Below, in pieces: positions 1-6,069 of a stretch of 15,903 nt of DNA. Position numbers and translations under genes: made by a program. Under the pieces are notes generated by a model. It had not been told where the DNA came from and did no database searches. It saw only the letters and a program-made list of their open reading frames with translations. The first letter of the stretch is position 1. Every line of letters begins with the position of its first letter. The DNA comes from JACQSU01 sp964359785 (GTDB lineage: Archaea; Nanobdellota; Nanobdellia; Woesearchaeales; JAGWAF01): contig CAYHWL010000022.1 in NCBI GenBank assembly GCA_964359785.1, positions 1-15,903 of the forward strand, written 5' to 3'.

Positions 1-123
1 CTGTCCACTCTCGATTGGGACGTTGAAGACAAGCTGTGGATCCCCCGGATCTATCCTCCCATCATATTGGCCGCTTGCCAGTGGGAGAACCAGCAAAACC
101 AGGAGTAAAGTGACCAAACGCAT
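1..123 (-). CDS. Secreted or surface protein, 5' end only (runs off window)
   Basis: Only the first 41 codons are in the window. The translation begins MRLVTLLLVLLVLPLASGQ, a classic signal peptide: one Arg near the start, an uninterrupted Leu/Val core, and a likely signal peptidase site after Ala-Ser-Gly. The mature part begins with Asp/Gly/Pro-rich sequence and stays open to base 1, so this is the start of an exported protein of unknown function. A TATA-like box centred about 27 bases upstream of the ATG supports this start and a leaderless mRNA. That box overlaps the stop codon of the upstream sigma-factor gene, so the two genes lie head to tail on the minus strand but the downstream one probably has its own promoter. 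Nothing further about function can be said. Confidence 0.7.
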   Translation of the reverse strand, partial: MRLVTLLLVLLVLPLASGQYDGRIDPGDPQLVFNVPIESGQ

Positions 124-146
124 GAGGAGAATACTCAAGAATCGTC

Positions 147-154
147 TATTAAAG
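147..154 (-). promoter_or_regulatory. TATA-like box for the exported-protein gene
   Basis: On the minus strand this reads CTTTAATA, centred about 27 bases upstream of the ATG at 123. It overlaps the TAA stop of the sigma-factor gene (149-151). Confidence 0.5.
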
Positions 155-1417
155 TGTTTCGGCACCCTTGGACGTGTTTTCATCATAGTCAGAAAGCATC
201 CGGGACCTTGAAGGATGACGCAGACGACGCAAAGCATCCCTCTCAATCTGACGGATGCGCTCCCTTGTGCAACCTAAAACGTTGCCTATCTGCTCAAGAG
301 TCATACCCTGGGGATCTCCCTCAAATGCCTTTCCAAGAACATAGACTGAAAGACTCCTAGGAAGAGGAAGACCAAAACGCAGACAAAGCACTGTCCTCTC
401 ACGCTCATCAAGAGTAGAGAGCACCCTGCCAACATCCTTGCGGCGGGTAAAATTCTCATAAGTGTGATCATCTCTTGAGAGCAGATCCCCAAATTCGGTA
501 TTGCTTCCAGTCAACGTCTTGTTCAACGAAATGCAATCTGGAAGCACCAGAAGCTCGGTTATCTTGGATCTTGGAAAACCAGTCAAGGCGACCAACTCCT
601 CAAGACTAGCGTCGATACCGAATTCATTGTGATACTTCGTGTTAGCCCGCTTCACCTTGCGATACTCATCATGGACATGCACGGGCAGACGGATAGTCCT
701 TGAATAATCCGCGATCGCACTGGTGATCGCCTGACGGATCCAATGGATGGCATAGGTGGAAAAAGCAAAACCCTTCTCTACCTTGAAGCGTTCGATGCAT
801 TTCTCAAGACCATGCTCTACTTCATGCATGAGGTCTATTATCCCCATCCCAGAATAAAGATATCTCTTGGCAATCGCAAAGACCAAACCCATGTTGTGCT
901 TTATCAATAGATTCTTTATCTGCACCATCTCTTTTTGATTCGCCGAAGTGGCAGGTAAAGATGCATACTCGCGATACCTTATAAGATAATAACGATTCTC
1001 CTGCGAGGTGAAAACCCGGGCCCTGCATAAATCCTGCAAAGACTGCCGTTCAGCATCCTCAATAAACACGGAGTGCGCAATTACCCTCTCCAGATTGATA
1101 GACTCAATACGGACATCAACACCCTGGACTATCCTTGAATAATTCGGACCTAGATTGACGATGTCCTGTATAAGCCCTTGCACTTTTTCTCGAGGGACAA
1201 TCTTCTCATCGCTTGCGAGTTCGCAGGCCAAAGCCGTCGCGGCATCATGCTTGATACCTAAATTGTAGCATTCCAGAGTGTCTATCAGCTCCTTGACTAT
1301 AGACGGTGGGTCATACTCTTTCCTGCGGCCATAAAGCACAGCGCTTGGAGGAGTGGGCACTACCCTTAAATTAGGCATACCCGGAGCCACACCCAAAGAC
1401 GCATGATTGACCCTCAT
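149..1417 (-). CDS. Bacterial-type sigma-70 family RNA polymerase sigma factor
   Basis: A 422-residue protein with all promoter-binding regions of a sigma-70 factor. Region 2 spans about residues 165-248: IAKRY, a DLMHE segment, FSTYAIHWIRQAIT and RTIRLPVHV. Region 3 spans about 249-300, followed by a finger-like stretch with ISLNKTL and FGDLLS. Region 4 spans about 330-405, with LDERERTVLCLRFGL and the helix-turn-helix CTRERIRQIE...LRRLRHPSRS, close to bacterial housekeeping sigma. In bacteria such proteins bind core polymerase and recognise -10/-35 promoters; what it does with an archaeal polymerase is unknown. Residues 30-95 resemble an ATP-cone nucleotide-binding domain (inference), and about 130-160 may match region 1.2. 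A loop of roughly 15 extra residues sits between regions 4.1 and 4.2. The frame opens at 1477, but the ATG at 1417 is preferred because a TATA box lies 26 bases upstream. The gene is divergent from the RNase P/proteasome/exosome operon. Confidence 0.93.
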   Translation of the reverse strand: MRVNHASLGVAPGMPNLRVVPTPPSAVLYGRRKEYDPPSIVKELIDTLECYNLGIKHDAATALACELASDEKIVPREKVQGLIQDIVNLGPNYSRIVQGVDVRIESINLERVIAHSVFIEDAERQSLQDLCRARVFTSQENRYYLIRYREYASLPATSANQKEMVQIKNLLIKHNMGLVFAIAKRYLYSGMGIIDLMHEVEHGLEKCIERFKVEKGFAFSTYAIHWIRQAITSAIADYSRTIRLPVHVHDEYRKVKRANTKYHNEFGIDASLEELVALTGFPRSKITELLVLPDCISLNKTLTGSNTEFGDLLSRDDHTYENFTRRKDVGRVLSTLDERERTVLCLRFGLPLPRSLSVYVLGKAFEGDPQGMTLEQIGNVLGCTRERIRQIERDALRRLRHPSRSRMLSDYDENTSKGAETL

Positions 1418-1439
1418 ATGAAGGATCCAGGAAGGGAAG

Positions 1440-1447
1440 TATAAATA
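1440..1447 (-). promoter_or_regulatory. Archaeal TATA box of the sigma-factor gene
   Basis: TATTTATA on the minus strand, centred 26-27 bases upstream of the ATG at 1417, the expected distance from TATA to transcription start in archaea. The sigma gene is therefore apparently transcribed leaderless by the normal TBP/TFB machinery. Confidence 0.6.
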
Positions 1448-1486
1448 TGTGCCCCCTGCAACGTATATATAGTACAAACCGTGAGA

Positions 1487-1494
1487 TTTATAAA
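1487..1494 (+). promoter_or_regulatory. TATA box of the pop5-psmA-exosome operon
   Basis: TTTATAAA, which would start transcription near 1517 and leave a leader of about 30 bases before the pop5 ATG. A GAGGA motif lies in that leader, so unlike most genes here this operon has a leader with a possible ribosome binding site. A second TATATATA run at about 1464-1471 could also be used, in either direction. Confidence 0.5.
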
Positions 1495-1548
1495 GACAAT
1501 ACTGCTAACCCTCCTCTGAAGAGAGAAGAAACGAGGATTACCCCAAAA

Positions 1549-1887
1549 ATGGGCATAAGACTACGATCCAGCCAACGAGAAAAGAAGCGGTATATCGCAT
1601 TTGAAGTGCTGGCAAAAAACTCAATCTCACTCTCAAAAATCCAGAAAGCAGTGGCCCTCTCAATGGTAGGCCACAAAGGCGAGATGGGACTTGCCGAGTC
1701 TGGAATGATAATCGTCCCAGAACGCTGGCAGAACCAGCAGGGAATACTACGCGTGAACCGCAAACGAGTAAACGACGCCATCGCGGCACTCGCGCTCACC
1801 AAAACCATCGACGGAGAAGAAGTGTGCATCCACACGATGGGCCAATCTGGCATGATAAGCAAAGCACACAAAAAAATCGCAAGCTAG
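1549..1887 (+). CDS. rnp2: Ribonuclease P protein component 2 (Pop5/Rnp2)
   Basis: A 112-residue protein matching the archaeal Pop5 family, a protein subunit of RNase P, which removes the 5' leader from precursor tRNAs. Diagnostic features are the N-terminal KKRYIAFEV strand (about residues 12-20), the central helix around KAVALSM, GILRVNRKRVNDAIAAL in the second half, and a C-terminal strand ending in GQSGMISKAHKK. Length is typical for the family. An upstream extension of the frame to 1447 is rejected because it would run through the promoter. It is the first gene of an operon continuing into psmA, 12 bases downstream. In many archaea rpp30 precedes pop5 in this cluster; here the space upstream is occupied by the divergent sigma factor, so Rpp30 must be elsewhere or absent. 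Confidence 0.88.
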   Translation: MGIRLRSSQREKKRYIAFEVLAKNSISLSKIQKAVALSMVGHKGEMGLAESGMIIVPERWQNQQGILRVNRKRVNDAIAALALTKTIDGEEVCIHTMGQSGMISKAHKKIAS

Positions 1888-1899
1888 GAGGGAAGAAAA

Positions 1900-2646
1900 A
1901 TGGAGGATGATAATATGCAACCAATGCCCCACCAATTGATGGGGTACGACCGAGCGATAACGATGTTCTCGCCCGACGGAAGGCTTCTACAGGTGGAATA
2001 CGCCAAGAAGACCGTCAGACAAGGCAGCACGGCAATCGGCATGGTATGCAAGGACGGAGTGCTTTTTGTCACCGACAAACGCATCATGGACAAACTAGTG
2101 GTGCCAGAATCCATTGAGAAGATATGGAAAATCGATGACCACATCGGCGCAACCGCATCAGGGATACTCTCTGACGCACGAGTGCTCATAGACCGCGCAC
2201 AACTAAAAGCCGCGCAACACAGAGTCACATACGACACCCCAATCGACGTCTTGACGATAGTCCAAGACATCGCATCGCTAAAACAGATCTGCACACAATC
2301 AGCAGGACTGCGGCCATTTGGAGTATCCACCCTTGTCGCAGGAATCGACGCGACAGGAGCGAAACTATTCGAGACAGACCCGACAGGGATCTACTTCCAG
2401 TACAAGGCGACTGTCATCGGAGAAGGCGAAGCGGAAATCCAAGAGCTGCTCGACAACGAATACACCGACGATGTAACCATCGAAGAAGGCCTGCGCATCT
2501 GCATCAACGGCCTTGTGAAGATGCTGGACAAGAAATTCAACGTCGAGAGGATAGATGTCGCTTACATTGACACAAAAGAGAGAGTGTTTAGAAAGATGGA
2601 CCGATCACGCATCGAAAAAGCGCTGCGTGAGGCCAAAAAGAAATAA
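1900..2646 (+). CDS. psmA: Proteasome subunit alpha
   Basis: A 248-residue archaeal 20S proteasome alpha subunit. Seven copies form each outer ring, gate the proteolytic chamber, and dock regulatory ATPases such as PAN. The signature is the N-terminal H0 and gate region YDRAITMFSPDGRLLQVEYA (residues 16-35), followed by the GSTAIG strand and a DKR segment near residue 60. An IDATGAKLFETDPTG motif typical of alpha subunits lies in the second half. The C-terminus is a Lys-rich helix (KALREAKKK). The N-terminus carries about 13 residues before the conserved core, Met-rich with two in-frame ATGs. The start at 1900 is chosen because GGAGGG lies at 1887-1892 with ideal spacing. Second gene of the superoperon; in many archaea SBDS follows, but here rrp4 comes next after 12 bases. 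Confidence 0.96.
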   Translation: MEDDNMQPMPHQLMGYDRAITMFSPDGRLLQVEYAKKTVRQGSTAIGMVCKDGVLFVTDKRIMDKLVVPESIEKIWKIDDHIGATASGILSDARVLIDRAQLKAAQHRVTYDTPIDVLTIVQDIASLKQICTQSAGLRPFGVSTLVAGIDATGAKLFETDPTGIYFQYKATVIGEGEAEIQELLDNEYTDDVTIEEGLRICINGLVKMLDKKFNVERIDVAYIDTKERVFRKMDRSRIEKALREAKKK

Positions 2647-2658
2647 GGAGACAACAAC

Positions 2659-3423
2659 ATGACAGACGAAATATTAGTCCAAGACAAACAGATCGTCGCA
2701 CCCGGCGAGACGCTCGCCACGGGAATGGGCTACCTTCCATCGTGGGGAACATACCGCGACGGAGACGCCATCCGCGCCAACAGGCTAGGATTGGTCCAGG
2801 TAGACGGAAAGGTCATCAAACTGGTCCCATTGACAGGAGTATACCTGCCAAGGACAAATGACGTCATAATCGCACACGTGATAGACGTCTTACTAAGCGG
2901 ATGGAGAGTAGAGACCTACTCACCATACCCAGCGGTGCTCACGCTTGCCGAAGCGACAAGCGAGTTCATCCCAAAAAAAGCGGACCTGACAAGATACTTT
3001 GACATCGGAGACCACATCATGTGCAAAGTCGCCAATGTCACAAGCCAAAATCTCGTCGATGTAAGCATGAAAGGCATGGGACTGCGCAAACTGCAAGGCG
3101 GAAGGATCGTGCAGGTAGACGCGCACAAAGTGCCAAGAGTCATCGGAAAGAACGGCTCGATGGTATCGCTTATCAAAGACAACACAGGATGCAACATCCT
3201 AGTCGGACAAAACGGAGCCATCTGGATCTATGGAGAACCAGAAGGCGAAGTGATAGCAGTCGAAGCGATAAGCAGGATATGCGCGGAAAGCCACATGTCA
3301 GGCCTCACAGACAAGATGCAGCAGTGGCTCACAAAAGCCGCGGCGAACCTCCAAAAAGCAGCGCCCGTCCGAAGAGAGATGCCCCCAGCGGCGCCAAAAT
3401 CGCCGCCAAATCTAGGTGAATAA
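2659..3423 (+). CDS. rrp4: Exosome complex RNA-binding protein Rrp4
   Basis: A 254-residue cap subunit of the archaeal RNA exosome, which binds RNA at the entry pore above the Rrp41-Rrp42 ring. An N-terminal beta domain with the GE(T/L)LATGMG segment (residues 16-24) is followed by an S1 domain (about 65-137) and a KH domain (about 155-210) with the VIGKNG loop at 161-166. The C-terminus is a Pro/Ala/Lys-rich tail (about 235-254). The ATG is preceded by GGAG, ten bases upstream, and starts 12 bases after the psmA stop. The gene ends just before rrp41, and its last codons supply the GGTGA that serves as rrp41's ribosome binding site. Confidence 0.96.
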   Translation: MTDEILVQDKQIVAPGETLATGMGYLPSWGTYRDGDAIRANRLGLVQVDGKVIKLVPLTGVYLPRTNDVIIAHVIDVLLSGWRVETYSPYPAVLTLAEATSEFIPKKADLTRYFDIGDHIMCKVANVTSQNLVDVSMKGMGLRKLQGGRIVQVDAHKVPRVIGKNGSMVSLIKDNTGCNILVGQNGAIWIYGEPEGEVIAVEAISRICAESHMSGLTDKMQQWLTKAAANLQKAAPVRREMPPAAPKSPPNLGE

Positions 3424-3425
3424 AC

Positions 3426-4136
3426 ATGGCAAAACAAGCAGCATTCAAACGCCCAGACGGAAGGGCATACGACGAAACAAGGCCAATAACAGCAAAGGTA
3501 GGCGTAATCAAGAACGCGCAAGGAAGCGCGATGTTCCAGATAGGCGACACGCAAGCGATCGCCGCAGTCTACGGACCACGCAACCTATTCCCTAAGTTCA
3601 TGCAAAACCCAAGGAAAGGGATCCTTCGATGCCACTACAATATGATGCCATTCTCGGGCCACGGTGAGCGCATCAGGCCAGGAGGAAGCAGACGGTCAAA
3701 AGAGATCAGCATGGTGACACAAAACGCGTTATTGCCAGTGCTCAACCTCGAAGACTACCCAAACACAGTAGTCGACGTATTCATCGAATTCCCACAGACA
3801 GACGCAGGAAGCCGATGCGCAGGAATAACCGCGGCATCAATGGCCCTAGCGGACGCAGGACTCTCGATGAAAGACCTCATCAGCGCCGTAGCAGTAGGAA
3901 AAGTCAACGACCAGATACTCGTAGACTTGAACTACGCAGAAGAAGCATATGAAGGACAGGTATCCGACATACCAGTCGCAATGCTCCCAAACAGCGGAAA
4001 GGTCACACTCCTCCAGATGGACGGAGTGATCGACAGAAAATCGCTCAAAGAAGCCCTAGAACTTGGCAGAAAGACATGCAGACAGATCTACGAGATCCAA
4101 CGCCAAGCCCTCAAGGACAAATACAAGGTGGATTAA
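3426..4136 (+). CDS. rrp41: Exosome complex exonuclease Rrp41
   Basis: A 236-residue RNase PH-fold subunit, the catalytic member of the Rrp41-Rrp42 hexamer that degrades RNA 3' to 5' using phosphate and can also add tails. The family core is clear: RPDGRAYDETRPI (9-21), the RNA-binding PGGSRRSKEIS block (85-95), TDAGSRCAGITAAS (125-138), ILVDLNYAEE (164-173) and DIPVAMLP (181-188). D181 aligns with the second catalytic Asp of characterised archaeal Rrp41. The first Asp, normally in an EED-x-x-G-x-A-D pattern, seems replaced: here the segment reads EEAYEGQVSD, with Ala or Tyr at the aligned site and one extra residue. The start is set by GGTGA five to ten bases upstream, overlapping the end of rrp4; rrp42 starts one base after the stop. 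Confidence 0.96.
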   Translation: MAKQAAFKRPDGRAYDETRPITAKVGVIKNAQGSAMFQIGDTQAIAAVYGPRNLFPKFMQNPRKGILRCHYNMMPFSGHGERIRPGGSRRSKEISMVTQNALLPVLNLEDYPNTVVDVFIEFPQTDAGSRCAGITAASMALADAGLSMKDLISAVAVGKVNDQILVDLNYAEEAYEGQVSDIPVAMLPNSGKVTLLQMDGVIDRKSLKEALELGRKTCRQIYEIQRQALKDKYKVD

Positions 4137-4137
4137 A

Positions 4138-4917
4138 ATGGAAAACGAAGCGAAAAAACACATGCTAAAATACCTGTCAAAAGGCATCCGCTTCGACGGA
4201 CGAAAACTCGACGAGATCCGGCCAATCAAGGTCGAATACGACGTGTCCAACTCCGCTGAAGGAAGTGCTATCGTCTCTGTCGGAGACACAAAAGTCATCG
4301 TAGGGGTCAAGATGAACGTCGAGAAACCCTATCCGGACACACCTGACACTGGAAATCTGATGGTGAACGCGGAACTCACAGCCCTCTCATCGCCTGACTT
4401 CGAACCAGGACCCCCATCAGAATTGGGAGTCGAACTGGCAAGGATAGTCGATCGGGGGATCAGGGAATCCCACGCCATCGATGTGCACAAATTGTGCATA
4501 ACACCAACAGAGAAAGTCTGGTCAGTGATGATCGATATCTGCACGTTAAACGCGAGCGGAAACCTAATCGATGTGTCAGCCCTTGGCGCACTAGCCGCGA
4601 TAAAAAACGCTGTGTACCCAGAGTACGACAAAGAGACAGGCAAAGTCGACTACGGCAAAAAGACAAAAAAGAAAATCGAGATGGCACACCAGCCTATCGC
4701 CATAACAATATGGAAGATAGGGGACTATATGCTAGTCGATCCATTGTCTGAAGAAGAACAAGCCGCTGACGCGCGTCTGACAATCACGACAACAGCCGAA
4801 GGCAATGTCGCAAGCCTGCAAAAAGGCGGAGACGCATCGCTAACCATCGAAGAGATCGACCGCATGATAGGCATCGCTCTAGACAAAGCCAAAGAGCTGC
4901 GAAACGCACTCGGGTGA
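4138..4917 (+). CDS. rrp42: Exosome complex subunit Rrp42
   Basis: A 259-residue RNase PH-fold protein, the non-catalytic partner that alternates with Rrp41 in the exosome ring and helps bind RNA. Family features include the N-terminal GIRFDGRKLDEIRPI (16-30), GSAIVSVGDTKVIVGVK, the long central region with GPPSELGVELARIVDRGIRES, DICTLNASGNLID, and a C-terminal LVDPLSEEEQAADARLTI. The frame is open upstream to 4063, but the ATG at 4138 is chosen: it is one base past the rrp41 stop, has AAGGTGG just upstream, and gives the standard N-terminus. The last bases form GGGTGA, where the stop codon itself is part of the ribosome binding site for rpoK, implying coupled translation. Confidence 0.96.
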   Translation: MENEAKKHMLKYLSKGIRFDGRKLDEIRPIKVEYDVSNSAEGSAIVSVGDTKVIVGVKMNVEKPYPDTPDTGNLMVNAELTALSSPDFEPGPPSELGVELARIVDRGIRESHAIDVHKLCITPTEKVWSVMIDICTLNASGNLIDVSALGALAAIKNAVYPEYDKETGKVDYGKKTKKKIEMAHQPIAITIWKIGDYMLVDPLSEEEQAADARLTITTTAEGNVASLQKGGDASLTIEEIDRMIGIALDKAKELRNALG

Positions 4918-4922
4918 ACACG

Positions 4923-5120
4923 ATGAAACTCTCAAAATACGAAAAGGCAAGACTGCTAGGCTCAAGGGCACTGCAACTGGCGATGGGCGCACCTATGCTC
5001 GTCAAACTCGACAAGGAAGATCTTGAGAAGATCAAGTACAACCCTATCGAGATAGCCAAAAAAGAGCTCGAAGCCGGCAACCTGCCAATGGAAATCAAGC
5101 GTGTCGTAAAAAACAAGTGA
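4923..5120 (+). CDS. rpoK: DNA-directed RNA polymerase subunit K (Rpo6)
   Basis: A 65-residue archaeal homolog of eukaryotic Rpb6 and bacterial omega, a small core RNA polymerase subunit that helps assemble the largest subunit. The sequence LSKYEKARLLGSRALQLAMG near the N-terminus and NPIEIAKKELEAGNLPMEIK near the C-terminus match the conserved Rpb6 core. A GTG at 4914 would overlap the rrp42 stop, but ATG 4923 is preferred because GGTGA sits five bases upstream and gives the compact family length. Last gene of the superoperon; a T-run follows at 5132. Its presence at the end of the exosome operon, with a sigma factor at the other flank, places two transcription genes around the RNA-processing cluster. 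Confidence 0.9.
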   Translation: MKLSKYEKARLLGSRALQLAMGAPMLVKLDKEDLEKIKYNPIEIAKKELEAGNLPMEIKRVVKNK

Positions 5121-5131
5121 GTTTCCAATAC

Positions 5132-5137
5132 TTTTTT
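5132..5137 (+). terminator. T-run terminator after rpoK
   Basis: Six consecutive T residues 12 bases after the rpoK stop, in a T-rich stretch without a strong hairpin, typical of archaeal intrinsic termination. The same stretch (CTTTTTTATT) could act as the TATA element of the next gene. Confidence 0.5.
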
Positions 5138-5175
5138 ATTCTTATTCCATCTCCCCTCTTTCTTGGTGATGCCGC

Positions 5176-5619
5176 ATGACAGTCATAACCATAATCGAAG
5201 AAGCGTCATTTGGATACAAAAACCAAGACAAGTCAATCCACATACCTGACACTGGGGAGCTCGAGAAGAAGATAGAAGGATCCATGATCTTTGCAGTGAA
5301 ACCAGACGTGGTTGAATTCCTGGAACACCACGGGTATAATTCAAACTCGCCATGCGACACCTACGCAGCGGTCCGGACGGACTCGACATACTTTGTCTGG
5401 ATAGCGCCAAGACATGAATGGATCGGGATACATTACAAATACAATGGAAGCTGCACTGAACTTGACGGCACAAATGAAGACCTGGAAGCAAGCGGACCTT
5501 ATGCGCTGGATCTCCAATGCGCCCAACTAATCAAGAAAGCATATAAGAGCACTGTTCCAGTCGACGAGATACTGCACACGCCGCCAGAGAAGCTCTTGGA
5601 CCGGTCCGGCAATGCCTAG
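5176..5619 (+). CDS. Hypothetical protein (147 aa)
   Basis: I do not recognise this protein. It has no signal peptide or membrane segment and looks like a compact alpha/beta cytosolic protein: strand-like MTVITIIEEASFGY at the start, IFAVKPDVVEFLEHHGY around residues 38-54, a Trp/Tyr-rich strand pair (YFVWIAPRHEWIGIHYKY, about 72-89), and a C-terminal helical part including LDLQCAQLIKKAYKS. The start is supported by GGTGAT ten bases upstream. A possible TATA element at about 5131-5140 would start transcription right at that ribosome binding site. The stop codon shares the palindrome CTAG with the stop of the convergent bacteriohemerythrin gene, so the two genes overlap tail to tail by three bases. 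Confidence 0.75.
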   Translation: MTVITIIEEASFGYKNQDKSIHIPDTGELEKKIEGSMIFAVKPDVVEFLEHHGYNSNSPCDTYAAVRTDSTYFVWIAPRHEWIGIHYKYNGSCTELDGTNEDLEASGPYALDLQCAQLIKKAYKSTVPVDEILHTPPEKLLDRSGNA

Positions 5620-6032
5620 CGAAGTCCATGCTCGTGCAGACAGTGACCGAATTGCTCATCAGGGTTCTCAATATGACTCTTGGACCAATCGACAAGCAGT
5701 TTATGCAGGCCACCCAAAGCAGATGAATCGCCTGCCTTGTACCTCTCCTTAAAACCAAGAACCTTGCGCAAGAAAACCTGATGCTCTTTCGCATGGGCAG
5801 ACGCGCACTCAACTTTTAGCACATCCAGATAATCCTCTTCTGCCTTAAAATGCAATTTTGCATACCTAATCACCCTGTTTACCACTACGGTGATCGCTTT
5901 GGCATCTTTGCCCGCCTTAATAGAGAGGTCAAGAGCATTGATATGGGATCGCAGCATCTTGTGCTGATCCGCTATCATCGGGATCATGTCTTCCAGTTTG
6001 CCCTCTTTTTTCTTGGATGCCATGGGAACCAT
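5616..6032 (-). CDS. Bacteriohemerythrin-like diiron protein
   Basis: A 138-residue four-helix hemerythrin-type protein expected to bind a diiron centre and oxygen (transport, storage or sensing). All seven usual ligands can be placed: H24 in DQHKML, H61 and E65 in HFKAE, H80 and H84 in HAKEH, H120 and D125 in HIENPD. The spacings HxxxE, HxxxH and Hx4D match single-domain bacterial hemerythrins, though the segment before the first His is short and Lys-rich. No membrane segment or fusion domain is seen, so it is probably cytosolic. The start at 6032 is chosen because a TATA box lies 27 bases upstream; a second in-frame ATG at 6023 is possible. The upstream part of the open frame overlaps the lipoprotein gene and is not used. 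Confidence 0.85.
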   Translation of the reverse strand: MVPMASKKKEGKLEDMIPMIADQHKMLRSHINALDLSIKAGKDAKAITVVVNRVIRYAKLHFKAEEDYLDVLKVECASAHAKEHQVFLRKVLGFKERYKAGDSSALGGLHKLLVDWSKSHIENPDEQFGHCLHEHGLR

Positions 6033-6055
6033 CAAAAAATACGGGAAGAAAAAAG

Positions 6056-6063
6056 AATATAAA
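6056..6063 (-). promoter_or_regulatory. TATA box of the bacteriohemerythrin gene
   Basis: TTTATATT on the minus strand, centred 27-28 bases upstream of ATG 6032. It lies just beyond the stop of the upstream lipoprotein gene, so the hemerythrin gene has its own promoter. Confidence 0.55.
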
Positions 6064-6069
6064 TGTATC

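Noticed and set aside
1418..1477. Longer start for the sigma factor at 1477
   Set aside because: The extra 20 residues would be encoded across the TATTTATA box and have no ribosome binding site; the ATG at 1417 fits the promoter spacing seen for other genes.
1488..1871. Minus-strand open frame of 127 aa opposite pop5
   Set aside because: Shadow of pop5, with no promoter or recognisable domain.
5616..5619. Shared CTAG stop codons of convergent genes as a special signal
   Set aside because: CTAG is a palindrome giving TAG on both strands; tail-to-tail overlaps like this arise easily in compact genomes.
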